Source: DASVNK01 sp036383895
GTDB lineage: Bacteria; Verrucomicrobiota; Verrucomicrobiia; Limisphaerales; SXQI01
Direction of reading: 5' to 3'
Assembly (NCBI GenBank): GCA_036383895.1
Contig: DASVNK010000068.1
Span: 32,128-96,127 of the forward strand
Length of the DNA: 64,000 nt
Below, piece after piece: positions 45,756 to 54,179 of this stretch. The position numbers were made by a program, and so were the translations under genes. Below the pieces are notes generated by a model that saw only the letters and a list, made by a program, of their open reading frames with translations, made no database searches and was not told the origin of the DNA. The first letter of the stretch is position 1. Every line of letters begins with the position of its first letter.

Positions 45756-46088
45756 TTATGCCAGACTGAACCCGCTGCTGTTCGCGACGAATCCGATGGA
45801 GGTGAGCACTCGCGGAATGTCGGACAAATCGCCAATGACCCGCCGCACCGGCCGTGGCACTTTCCGCACCAGGGTCGGAATCGCCAGGATCTGCTCCTCT
45901 TCCGCGCGCTCGGGTTCATCGAAGAGGTCGACCACTTCGACAGTGGAGGTCGGTGGCAGATATTCGGCGGCAATTCGTTTCAGTTGAACGACAGCCATGG
46001 CAGAAGCCGCGCTCTCGCGCGCCACGAACAAGACCAGGTGCCATGGGTCATGCTCCGGGTCGTGACGTCTGGCGTTCGGCGAATTCAT
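45756..46088 (-). CDS. KaiB-like protein
   Basis: A 110-residue thioredoxin-like protein of the KaiB family. LVLFVARESAASAMAVVQL, VEVVDLFDEPERAEEEQILAIPTLVRKVPRPVRRVIGDLSD correspond closely to KaiB's EVIDL...Q..PE.A...I.A.PTL.K..P.P.RR.IGDLS. Cyanobacterial KaiB binds KaiC in the clock; in other bacteria KaiB homologs work in stress or signalling contexts. No kaiA or kaiC is in this window. Probably a separate transcript from the HAD gene (112-base gap). Confidence 0.85.
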   Translation of the reverse strand: MNSPNARRHDPEHDPWHLVLFVARESAASAMAVVQLKRIAAEYLPPTSTVEVVDLFDEPERAEEEQILAIPTLVRKVPRPVRRVIGDLSDIPRVLTSIGFVANSSGFSLA

Positions 46089-46200
46089 TCGTTCGGATAA
46101 GAGTCAACGCGGAGAATTGCCGGCAAGTTCGCAAGAGAAGCAGCGACTTGGTGGTGCAACTCAAAGAGTTCCCAATCCAATATCTGCCCACCTTAAGCTG

Positions 46201-46845
46201 TTATCCGGCTGTTGTCGATGGTGAACCAACTAACCTGACTATTTCCCCCAGTGTGGTGAACTCCACCTCCGGCTTGTTCCCACGGAGCGCTTCCACGCTC
46301 GCAAATCCCCAACTCACTGCGCCAAACGCCATCCCAGCAGCGCGCGCCGCAGTGGCATCGCGAATCTCGTCGCCAATATAAATGGCGTCGCTCGCCGCAG
46401 TTTTGCTGAGCTTCAACACTCGCCGCAATTTCGCGGCCTTGCCGAACAAGGATGCCCCGCATGAGAAATACCGCACCCGCTCGGTATGCCGGCCGAGAAT
46501 GCGCCGAATGTTTTCCTCGGAATTCGAACTGACAATTCCGACCTGCACTCCGCATTGCGCTAATCCCGCGAACATTTCGGGCACACCCGGGAAGAGCTTG
46601 ATCGCGCCGTGGTCGTTCCCCGCCGCCTCGCGCATCCGCTTCACCCAGAGCGGCAACTTCCATTTCGGAAGCCCTAAATACTTTATGACCTGTTCGCTCG
46701 AATACCCCCGCAACATCTCCTGGTCCTCCGGCCGGATCTGCCGCAGATCGAACTCCGCCGCCAGTTCATTCAGTCGCTGAATAAACCATTCCGCCGAGTC
46801 CGCCAAAGTCCCGTCGAAATCAAACAGCGCCAGTTTATAGCTCAT
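46201..46845 (-). CDS. HAD-family hydrolase (phosphoglycolate-phosphatase-like)
   Basis: A 214-residue HAD phosphatase: nucleophile motif FDFDGTLADS at the N-terminus, motif II VGIVSSNSE, Lys in SLFGKAAKL, and metal motif IYIGDEIRDATAA. An alpha-helical cap lies between motifs I and II as in subclass I. ATG 46845 sits directly before the DFD motif region; the frame extends to 46998 but that part overlaps the rpmI promoter and is rejected. Substrate uncertain (phosphoglycolate or another small phosphate ester). Confidence 0.88.
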   Translation of the reverse strand: MSYKLALFDFDGTLADSAEWFIQRLNELAAEFDLRQIRPEDQEMLRGYSSEQVIKYLGLPKWKLPLWVKRMREAAGNDHGAIKLFPGVPEMFAGLAQCGVQVGIVSSNSEENIRRILGRHTERVRYFSCGASLFGKAAKLRRVLKLSKTAASDAIYIGDEIRDATAARAAGMAFGAVSWGFASVEALRGNKPEVEFTTLGEIVRLVGSPSTTAG

Positions 46846-46959
46846 CGAACGGCGGCGACTTTGCCCCGCCGGGCGCATCGGAGCAACCCCGCTGCGCCCG
46901 TTCACAAGCCTTCGCAGGAGAATTCTCCTGATGTGAGGGAAAATTTCTCCCCTTTCCAC

Positions 46960-46988
46960 TTGCACGGCAGCAACTCCCCTCCTATATT
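46960..46988 (+). promoter_or_regulatory. Sigma-70-type promoter of rpmI-rplT
   Basis: TTGCAC (46960-46965), a 17-base spacer and TATATT (46983-46988), placed 28 bases before the rpmI ATG. A GGAAGAG Shine-Dalgarno follows at 47004-47010. The best promoter match in the window. Confidence 0.75.
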
Positions 46989-47015
46989 TCGCGCTCATTT
47001 TTACGGAAGAGAATT

Positions 47016-47225
47016 ATGCGACGTCCAAAAGGAATTAAGACCAAAAAGTCTGTGGCCAAGCGGTTTAAGATCACGGCCACTGGCAAGGTGATGCGCTCAC
47101 GCGCCGGACGCCGCCACTTGCTCGCGGGCAAGAGCCCGAAGCGCCGCCGTTCGCTCGGAACCTCCAAACAGGTGGACGATACCGACGCGTATCGCATCAA
47201 GCAGAACCTTCCTTTTCACCGTTAA
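47016..47225 (+). CDS. rpmI: 50S ribosomal protein L35
   Basis: A 69-residue basic protein with the L35 pattern: KTKKSVAKRFKITATGKVMRS ... HLLAGKSPKRRRSL. Good Shine-Dalgarno (GGAAGAG). Followed by rplT after 21 bases, as usual, but infC does not precede it here; the upstream gene is a HAD enzyme on the other strand. Confidence 0.97.
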   Translation: MRRPKGIKTKKSVAKRFKITATGKVMRSRAGRRHLLAGKSPKRRRSLGTSKQVDDTDAYRIKQNLPFHR

Positions 47226-47246
47226 TTCCGCTTACTTTAAGATTTT

Positions 47247-47645
47247 ATGCGCGCAACAAACGCCCCAGCTTCACGCAAACGCCGGATCAGGACACTTAAA
47301 GCCGCTAAAGGCTTCCGGCTGAAGCGCTCCAAGCTCTACCGCTACGCAGCGGACGCCTTGGATCATGGTCGTCAATACGCCTACCGTGATCGCAAGACCA
47401 AGAAGCGCAATTACCGCGCGCTTTGGCAGATCCGTATCAATGCCGCGGCTCGCAACGGCGGCATCACTTACAGCCGCTTTATGGAAGGGCTGAAAGCCGC
47501 GAACGTGGACCTCGATCGCAAGGTTCTGGCCGACATCGCCGCGACGGATAGCGCCGCGTTTACCGAGCTGGTCACCCTCGCCCAAAAAGCTTTGAAGACC
47601 AAGCAATCCGCCAGTGACAAGTCTGCCAAGGCTGCCAAAGCCTAA
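47247..47645 (+). CDS. rplT: 50S ribosomal protein L20
   Basis: A 132-residue ribosomal assembly protein: basic N-terminal extension and LKAAKGFRLKRSKLYRYAADALDHGRQYAYRDRKTKKRNYRALW, then the globular domain (FMEGLKAANVDLDRKVLADIA). The C-terminal tail is Lys/Ala-rich (SDKSAKAAKA), longer than in E. coli. Co-transcribed with rpmI; a terminator follows before pheS. Confidence 0.97.
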   Translation: MRATNAPASRKRRIRTLKAAKGFRLKRSKLYRYAADALDHGRQYAYRDRKTKKRNYRALWQIRINAAARNGGITYSRFMEGLKAANVDLDRKVLADIAATDSAAFTELVTLAQKALKTKQSASDKSAKAAKA

Positions 47646-47674
47646 GCGGTCGAGTCACAAAAAACTTTTATCGG

Positions 47675-47712
47675 ACGGGCGACCATGCAGACTGGCCGCC
47701 CGTTTTCTTTTT
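47675..47712 (+). terminator. Terminator/attenuator directly before pheS
   Basis: Stem ACGGGCG / CGCCCGT (47675-47681, 47697-47703) followed by TTTTCTTTTT, which ends at the base before the pheS ATG. No Phe-rich leader peptide is visible between rplT and the hairpin. It may simply reduce read-through from the ribosomal genes. Confidence 0.85.
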
Positions 47713-48717
47713 ATGGGACTTCTTCAGGATATTGAACCATTGAAAAGCTCGGCCCTTTCCGAGCTTTCCGCTGCTGCTGATCTCGCGGCGTTGGACCAGG
47801 CGCGGATAAAATATCTCGGTGCAAACGGCAGCTTCACGGCGTTGCTCAAGCAGCTCGGCACGCTGCCGAAGGAAGAACGCCCCGGCGCTGGCAAACTCAT
47901 CAACCAAGCGAAAGCAAAGATCGATGAGCTTCTCACGGAGCGTCGCAGCGAACTGGAACTGAAGAGTGCGCTTCCGAAGGAACCCACCGACTTCAGCCTT
48001 CCCGGCCGTCGTCCTGTTCTTGGGAAATTGCATCCGCTCACGCAAGTCACGGACGATATCGTCCGCAGTTTTCGGAAGATTGGTTTTGCAGTAGCGGACG
48101 GTCCGGAAATTGAGGACGAGTATCATTGTTTCGACGCGCTGAATACTCCGGCCGATCATCCGGCGCGGGATTCGCAGGATACATTTTATTTAGGAACTTC
48201 GCAGCGACTTCTCCTGCGCACACATACTTCGTCCGTGCAGATTCGCGTGATGGAAAAACAGCAACCGCCGATTCGCATCATCGTTCCAGGCCGCGTTTAC
48301 CGGCGGGACAATGCTGACGCGACGCACAATCCGACCTTCCACCAGATCGAAGGGCTTTATGTCGACAAGGGTGTAACGGTCGGTGACTTGAAGGGAACGG
48401 TTGAGTTTGTTTTCAAAGAACTGCTCGGCAGCGAAGTGAAGCTGCGATTCCGGCCGCATTATTTTTCTTATACAGAGCCGAGTTTCGAAATCGATTTCAC
48501 CAGCCCGATGGTCAAGAAGATGGGTAAGGACTGGTTGGAGATTGCCGGTTGCGGGATGGTGCATCCGAAAGTTTTTGAGAACGTTGGTTATGATCCCGAG
48601 ATTTGGTCCGGTTGGGCGTTCGGGTTTGGCATCGAGCGGATCGCGATGATCCGTTACAACATCACGGACATTCGACTTTTCTACGAGAACGACGCTCGTT
48701 TCCTTTCACAATTCTAA
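47713..48717 (+). CDS. pheS: Phenylalanyl-tRNA synthetase, alpha subunit
   Basis: A 334-residue class II synthetase subunit: N-terminal coiled coil (about 1-85), then the catalytic domain with motif 2 (RIIVPGRVYRRDNADATHNPTFHQIEGLYVD), and motif 3 (GWAFGFGIERIAMI). It forms an alpha2-beta2 enzyme with PheT, whose gene follows 12 bases later. ATG 47713 fits the family; the preceding bases are a T-tract, so there is no Shine-Dalgarno. Confidence 0.97.
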   Translation: MGLLQDIEPLKSSALSELSAAADLAALDQARIKYLGANGSFTALLKQLGTLPKEERPGAGKLINQAKAKIDELLTERRSELELKSALPKEPTDFSLPGRRPVLGKLHPLTQVTDDIVRSFRKIGFAVADGPEIEDEYHCFDALNTPADHPARDSQDTFYLGTSQRLLLRTHTSSVQIRVMEKQQPPIRIIVPGRVYRRDNADATHNPTFHQIEGLYVDKGVTVGDLKGTVEFVFKELLGSEVKLRFRPHYFSYTEPSFEIDFTSPMVKKMGKDWLEIAGCGMVHPKVFENVGYDPEIWSGWAFGFGIERIAMIRYNITDIRLFYENDARFLSQF

Positions 48718-48729
48718 TTTCCCGGACGC

Positions 48730-51189
48730 ATGAAAGTCACACTCAACTGGCTCAAGGAATACGTCGATTTCGATTGGTCGCCAGAGCAACTGGGCGAACG
48801 CCTTACCATGCTGGGAATCGAAGTCGAAGGCGTGGAGAAGCAGACTGGCGAGTTCGAGAATGTGGTCGTCGCGGAAATCCTCGCGAGCGACAAGCATCCG
48901 AACGCAGACAAGCTGAGCGTCTGCCGGGTGGCCGATGGCAAGGGCGAACGCCAGATTGTTTGCGGGGCGAAGAATTACAAGGTGGGTGACAAGGTGCCGC
49001 TGGCGTTACCGGGTTGCACTTTGCCGACGGATCCGGGCCAACCGCCATTCACGATCAAAGTCGGCAAGCTGCGCGGCGTGGAATCGCAGGGCATGTTGTG
49101 CTCCGCCAAGGAACTGCGCCTGGCCGAAGATGCGGAAGGATTGATGATCCTTCCTGCCGACGCGCAGGTGGGGCAAACATTCGCGCAACATCTCGGCCGG
49201 GCGAGCGGCGACGTTGTTTATGATTTGGAAATCACGCCAAATCGTCCCGACCTGAATAGCGTGATTGGCATCGCCCGCGAGATCAGCGCGCTCACCGGGA
49301 ATCCGCTGCGTCTCCCGAAGATCGAGGAGAAAACAGTTTCGGCAGAAACTGCTTCGCTGGTTCGTGTCGAGATTCGTGAGCCGGAACTTTGCCCGCGCTA
49401 TGTCGCGCGTATTGTTCGTGGCGTGAAGGTCGGCCCGTCTCCAGCGTGGTTGAAGAATCGGCTGGGACAAGTCGGCATCCGCAGCATCAGCAACGTGGTT
49501 GATGTGACCAATTTCGTGATGCTCGAAGTGGGGCAGCCGCTTCACGCCTTTGATTATCATCTGCTCGAAAAAGGTGCGGACGGAGTTCGCGAGGTGGTGA
49601 TTCGTCGCGCCTCGGAGGGCGAGAAGTTCAACACGCTCGATGGACAGGAACGCACTCTCTCAAGTGAGATGCTTCTGATAGCCGATCAATCGAAAGGCAT
49701 CGCGCTGGCCGGGATCATGGGCGGGCAAAACACGGAGATTAACGAGCGGACGCAGGATGTTTTGATCGAAAGCGCGAACTTCAAGCCACAGAACATTCGC
49801 GCCACGGCCAAGAAGTTCGACCTGCGCACTGATTCGTCCTACCGCTTCGAACGCGGGGCGGATGTGGGCATTTGTGATTGGGCAAGCCAGCGCGCCGCTG
49901 TTCTCATTCAACAACTCGCTGGTGGGGAGATCCTGAGCAGTGCGGTCGACGCCTATCCGAATCCGCAGCCTAAAAAAACGATCAAGCTTCGCACCCGCAA
50001 AGTGACCGAGGTTGTCGGCATCGATATTCCTGTCGCGGAACAAACCCGTTACTTGAACAGCCTGGAACTCCGCGTGCAACCGAACGGTTCCGAAGAACTC
50101 ACCGCCGAGATCCCGACCTTCCGCGTGGATATGAAGCGCGAGGTCGATCTGATCGAAGAAATCGTTCGCCTCTACGGAGTGGATCGCATTCCGTCGACGC
50201 CACCTAGTGGGGCGATCGGAACGCATCCGTTCGATTCGGTTTACGACAACTACGCCGAAGTGCGTCGCATTTTAAGCTCGTGCGGCCTGACCGAGGCACA
50301 AGGCCAGACGCTTATCTCCGACACTTCGCTCGCGACGCTCGCCGGAGAAGCTGTCGTTCAGCAAACGCTTCGCCTCGAGAATCCACTCAGCAGCGACATG
50401 AACGTGCTGCGCCCAACGCTGATTCCTGGTCTGCTCGAATCACTTCGCCGCAACGCGCATCACCAAACGCATGACGTTCGCCTTTTTGAAATCGGCCGCG
50501 TTTTCGGAAATCTCACCAGCGCGAACGCCGCTCCGGGAACGGCCGCATTTTCTGAAGAACGCCGGCTCGCCATCGCCATCTCGGGCTCGCGGCAGCACAC
50601 ATTCTGGACAGGGCCAGAACGCGACGCGAAACTCGATCTTTACGATCTAAAGGGGCGCATCGAAGAACTTTTCGAACAACTCGGAATTCGCGGGGTGCAA
50701 TGGCAGCGCAACGAACATGGCGGCCCGCTTTATCTCGAATCAGCCACGGTCCTCATCGGAAAACACGTGGCAGGCGTAGTGGGTCAGCTTAATCCAATCA
50801 CGGCGCGAAAATACGACCTGCGCGATGCGGTTTTGCTCGCTGAGTTCAATCTCGATTTCCTGCTTTCGCGCCGGAATGTCTCGAAATCGTTTGAAGCGCT
50901 GGCCGCTTTCCCATCCGTTCGTCGGGACGTGGCGATGCTCGTGGACGAAAATATTACCCATGAACGCGTGGTGAGCGTCGTGAAGCAAGCGAAACCGCAG
51001 AACCTCGAAAACCTCTCTCTGTTCGACGTGTTCCGCGGCAAGAACATTCCTGCAGGCCGCAAGAGCGTTGCCTACGCGTTTACGTATCGGAACAAGGACC
51101 GCACGCTCACTGAAGCTGAAGTCAACGGCGCCCATGAAAGGGTCGTCGAGCAACTGAAGTCGCAACTACAAGCGGAAATTCGCGCGTAA
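48730..51189 (+). CDS. pheT: Phenylalanyl-tRNA synthetase, beta subunit
   Basis: An 819-residue subunit with the expected order: tRNA-binding EMAP-like domain (about 40-150; ASDKHPNADKLSVCRV), B3/B4 editing region (about 205-370), B5 (about 400-470), catalytic-like core and the C-terminal ferredoxin-fold anticodon-binding domain (FPSVRRDVAMLVDENI ... YAFTYRNKDRTLTEAEVN). Length is typical. Downstream, RR and HK genes converge. Confidence 0.97.
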   Translation: MKVTLNWLKEYVDFDWSPEQLGERLTMLGIEVEGVEKQTGEFENVVVAEILASDKHPNADKLSVCRVADGKGERQIVCGAKNYKVGDKVPLALPGCTLPTDPGQPPFTIKVGKLRGVESQGMLCSAKELRLAEDAEGLMILPADAQVGQTFAQHLGRASGDVVYDLEITPNRPDLNSVIGIAREISALTGNPLRLPKIEEKTVSAETASLVRVEIREPELCPRYVARIVRGVKVGPSPAWLKNRLGQVGIRSISNVVDVTNFVMLEVGQPLHAFDYHLLEKGADGVREVVIRRASEGEKFNTLDGQERTLSSEMLLIADQSKGIALAGIMGGQNTEINERTQDVLIESANFKPQNIRATAKKFDLRTDSSYRFERGADVGICDWASQRAAVLIQQLAGGEILSSAVDAYPNPQPKKTIKLRTRKVTEVVGIDIPVAEQTRYLNSLELRVQPNGSEELTAEIPTFRVDMKREVDLIEEIVRLYGVDRIPSTPPSGAIGTHPFDSVYDNYAEVRRILSSCGLTEAQGQTLISDTSLATLAGEAVVQQTLRLENPLSSDMNVLRPTLIPGLLESLRRNAHHQTHDVRLFEIGRVFGNLTSANAAPGTAAFSEERRLAIAISGSRQHTFWTGPERDAKLDLYDLKGRIEELFEQLGIRGVQWQRNEHGGPLYLESATVLIGKHVAGVVGQLNPITARKYDLRDAVLLAEFNLDFLLSRRNVSKSFEALAAFPSVRRDVAMLVDENITHERVVSVVKQAKPQNLENLSLFDVFRGKNIPAGRKSVAYAFTYRNKDRTLTEAEVNGAHERVVEQLKSQLQAEIRA

Positions 51190-51214
51190 TTCCCTCAGAG
51201 GGTGGGGTGACGCC

Positions 51215-51868
51215 TCAACGATCGAGAGTCGTGAGCCCCTCGCGAATGGCGAACTTCGTGAGTTCGGCCACAGAGTAGATCTCCAGCTTATCCATGAGGT
51301 GCTGGCGATGCGTCTCCACGGTTTTTGCGCTCAAGTGCAGGTCAGCAGCGATTTCCTTGGTGCCTTTTCCTTCGGCCATCATCTGCAACACTTCGCGTTC
51401 GCGTTCGCTGAGCCGCGGCTTCATCAAGAACTCGACGTTCTCTTCCCTGGCCTTCTCTTCGTCAAACTGGAATCCGCTGATCTTCGGCGCGATGTATGTC
51501 GCATCCTCCGTTACGCGAACAATGGCGCTGGTCAGTTCCTCAAACGCCGAATCTTTCAACAGGTACCCTCGCGCGCCGGCGCGAAACATCTCGGCGACGA
51601 ATTGCCGATCCGAATGCATCGAGAGCGCGATTACTTTGGTTTTCGGCGAACGCGAAATGATCTGCCGCGTGGCGTCAATGCCGTTGAGGTCGGGCATGGA
51701 AACATCCATGACGACCACGTCTGGCACTTCGCGCTCGGTTAACTGGACTGCTTCGCGACCGTTCGTGGCCTGTCCCACCACCTGCATTCCGGTTTGCTGA
51801 GCCAAGAGCGAACTGAGCCCCTCCCGCATCAATTTATGATCATCCGCGATTACGATTCGCACGCTCAT
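51215..51868 (-). CDS. NarL/FixJ-type response regulator
   Basis: A 217-residue regulator. Receiver domain (1-120) with the acidic pair in IADDHKLMREG and phosphoacceptor D55 (VVVMDVSMPDLNG), the conserved Lys in GYLLKD, then a LuxR-type HTH (about 150-210; LSEREREVLQMMAEGKGTKEIAADLHLSAKTVETHRQHLMDKL). Its ATG lies inside the 3' end of the kinase gene (29-base overlap), so the pair is coupled. Target genes not deducible. Confidence 0.95.
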   Translation of the reverse strand: MSVRIVIADDHKLMREGLSSLLAQQTGMQVVGQATNGREAVQLTEREVPDVVVMDVSMPDLNGIDATRQIISRSPKTKVIALSMHSDRQFVAEMFRAGARGYLLKDSAFEELTSAIVRVTEDATYIAPKISGFQFDEEKAREENVEFLMKPRLSEREREVLQMMAEGKGTKEIAADLHLSAKTVETHRQHLMDKLEIYSVAELTKFAIREGLTTLDR

Positions 51869-53357
51869 CCTGTTCTCCCTGTTTATCTAGTTTTAACGGC
51901 GCGATCAACGTCGCGCGCGTTCCATAGTTGCACATGGAACGGATCTTCAGCCTTCCGCCCAAGTATTCGATCCGTTCACGGATGTTAAAAAGTCCAAAGC
52001 TGCGTGGAGTTTCGGCGTTCATTTTGGCTGTTTCGAAACCAACGCCGTCATCTTCCACCACGATGCGAAGCGCATCCCCATCGCGACGGAGTATCACCTG
52101 CGCGTGCCGTGCCTGCGAGTGCTTCACCACGTTCACCAACAATTCGCGCACAGCCTGGAAGAGCACCACGCGTAAATTCTCATGCAACGGCTTCGGCTGC
52201 CCGTCGTCGTGAAAGCGGGTTGGAATTCCATGATCTTCCTGAATCTTCCGAGCTAGCCATTCCAGTGCGGGAACCAAGCCCAGTTCGTACAAGACCGGCG
52301 GGCTCAGTTCGAAGGTCAGCGATCGCGTATCCACGATAGCCTGTTCGATTAGCTCCTGCACGCGTTTCAGTTCCGGCCTTTCAGAAGCAAGGCCAGCCAG
52401 CTTCAGGCGCGCAAATGCAAGCGATTGCCCTATGCGGTCATGCAGATCCGTTGCGATTCGTCGTCGCTCCCTTTCTTCGCTGAGTGAAACTTCCGCCGCC
52501 ATCGATTGCAGTTGCTCCTGGTAAGCCAGCACCTGCTCCTCGCTGCTTTTTCGGTCCTGGATATTCTCCACCATTTGCAACAGTTGAAAGGGCACCTGCT
52601 CGGCATCCCGCAGCAATGATGTGGTTAGATGCGCCCAGACCATTTGCCCCTGCCGCGTATTCAGCATGGTGTCCGCCTGGAAGGATCGCAGGTCGCCCGC
52701 TAACAACCGTTCCATGTCGTAGCCGTGCCATCCTTCGGTCGAACTCGGCAGGCTTGATAACTTCCGGCCGATCAACTCCTTTTCGGAATAGCCGAGCATC
52801 GCGCAGACTGCGTCATTGACGCGGCGGATCGTGAAATCCAGATCAGCCAGCACGATCCCGATTGGATTCTCCTCAAATAATTTTCGGAACGCTTCCTCGC
52901 TCTGCCGTAACGCACGCTCCACGAGCGCATGTTCCGTCACATCGCGCGCCACCATTAAAAATCGCTGGCAGCTCTTGTCTTTGTTGAAGGAGGTGAACGT
53001 TACATTCCAAAAAGTTGCGGTTCCACGCACCGTTCTCGAGACCGCCTGGAAGGTTGATCGCCCCAAAGGAATTCTGGCCCGGTGTAAACCTCCACGGGAA
53101 TCCGAACCTTCGAATAACTCTACCCAATGCCGACCGACCCCAGCGCCTTCGGTAATCTGCAGCAATTCGCGTCCGGTTCGATTGATCGACTCCACGATTC
53201 CGTCAGCATCCACCACCAGGATGCAATCCCCTGTCGCCTCGGTGAGCAATTCGTTGAAGTCTTTGTGGAACGACAGCTTTTCTTCCAAAGCACGACGGGA
53301 CGAATTCGCCTCGTGGCGATCCATCTTCGCGTCGAAGTTCTGTAACGAATCGATCAT
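51840..53357 (-). CDS. PAS-domain sensor histidine kinase (HisKA_3, NarX type)
   Basis: A 505-residue soluble kinase: two PAS domains (about 35-150 and 155-270), then HisKA_3 dimerisation with H306 in RRIATDLHDRIGQSL, and a HATPase_c domain (REVVN-box equivalent VRELLVNVVKHSQA, DDGVGF, SFGLFNIRERI). No transmembrane helix; input may come from the membrane protein encoded immediately upstream (ATGA overlap) or from cytoplasmic ligands bound by PAS. Partner regulator follows with overlap. Confidence 0.93.
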   Translation of the reverse strand: MIDSLQNFDAKMDRHEANSSRRALEEKLSFHKDFNELLTEATGDCILVVDADGIVESINRTGRELLQITEGAGVGRHWVELFEGSDSRGGLHRARIPLGRSTFQAVSRTVRGTATFWNVTFTSFNKDKSCQRFLMVARDVTEHALVERALRQSEEAFRKLFEENPIGIVLADLDFTIRRVNDAVCAMLGYSEKELIGRKLSSLPSSTEGWHGYDMERLLAGDLRSFQADTMLNTRQGQMVWAHLTTSLLRDAEQVPFQLLQMVENIQDRKSSEEQVLAYQEQLQSMAAEVSLSEERERRRIATDLHDRIGQSLAFARLKLAGLASERPELKRVQELIEQAIVDTRSLTFELSPPVLYELGLVPALEWLARKIQEDHGIPTRFHDDGQPKPLHENLRVVLFQAVRELLVNVVKHSQARHAQVILRRDGDALRIVVEDDGVGFETAKMNAETPRSFGLFNIRERIEYLGGRLKIRSMCNYGTRATLIAPLKLDKQGEQDERANRNRG

Positions 53358-53965
53358 GCCGTGGCGAAGCGTTCGGCCTGCGCTGCTTCGGATTGCAAAA
53401 GGCGCTTTCCGGACCGGCTCGCACCGAGCGCCAGGACTGCAATGGCCCCAAGTTCCAGCACCCAGTTCATACGCACTCCGGCAAAGCGAAAGTTAATGAG
53501 TTGATCCATGTGGTGAAACGACGCAGCTCGAACCACCACGAAAACCACGAGCAAAACAAAGCCAATCAGCGGCAGCCGCAAATCTTTTTGTCTGCGCACC
53601 AATCCCTTCATCAGCAGCGCGCTGGCCACTCCGGTTATTCCGACAGCGGCCACGAAGATTGCCTGCACTACCCGTCGGTATTCATACAACCCGAGTTCGA
53701 TAAAAATGTTCCTTCCGGTCAGCGTGAGCAGCGTTTGCAGGTCCAGTTGTTTATTGATCCCAAGTAAAAAAAGGAACGCCGTTAAAATGCACCAGAAGAT
53801 GGCGCGCTCCGCCGTGGTCCTCCGACGTCGGCTTTCGAGCGCTTGATGCAAGCACAACGCTGCCGCGCCGAAATACGCTGCCACGGTGATCCATCCCATT
53901 ACGGTCGGATCTCCAATTCCAGGTCGCCACACGTCACCGTCTGTGAACGCGAACACTACCTCCAT
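53354..53965 (-). CDS. Polytopic membrane protein, putative sensor partner
   Basis: A 203-residue protein with about five membrane helices (roughly 23-42, 56-74, 98-119, 131-150, 167-184). HQALE, QLDLQTLLT and SFHHMDQLINF are conserved-looking but I do not recognise a family. It overlaps the histidine kinase start by four bases (ATGA), so it likely provides membrane sensing for that kinase. ATG 53965 is chosen over the preceding TTG. Confidence 0.78.
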   Translation of the reverse strand: MEVVFAFTDGDVWRPGIGDPTVMGWITVAAYFGAAALCLHQALESRRRRTTAERAIFWCILTAFLFLLGINKQLDLQTLLTLTGRNIFIELGLYEYRRVVQAIFVAAVGITGVASALLMKGLVRRQKDLRLPLIGFVLLVVFVVVRAASFHHMDQLINFRFAGVRMNWVLELGAIAVLALGASRSGKRLLQSEAAQAERFATA

Positions 53966-54179
53966 CAATTTGACCCTATCAGAGCGGTGCTCGATTGAAT
54001 AGACCCTACATAGGCTTCAAAGCGCCAACGTCCCCCGGCCGTGAGCTCAGGGATTCCATGTTTCTCTATCCAAAACCGGACTTTCCGCAAAAGACGCCTA
54101 ATTCGGCACTCGCCTTGCAGCGGAAGCACTTGTCTCGAGTGTGAGAACATGTATTCTAAACCAAGAGGTTAGGCCAGTT

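Noticed and set aside
47646..47712. pheM-like leader peptide before pheS
   Set aside because: No Phe-codon cluster or short open frame before the hairpin.
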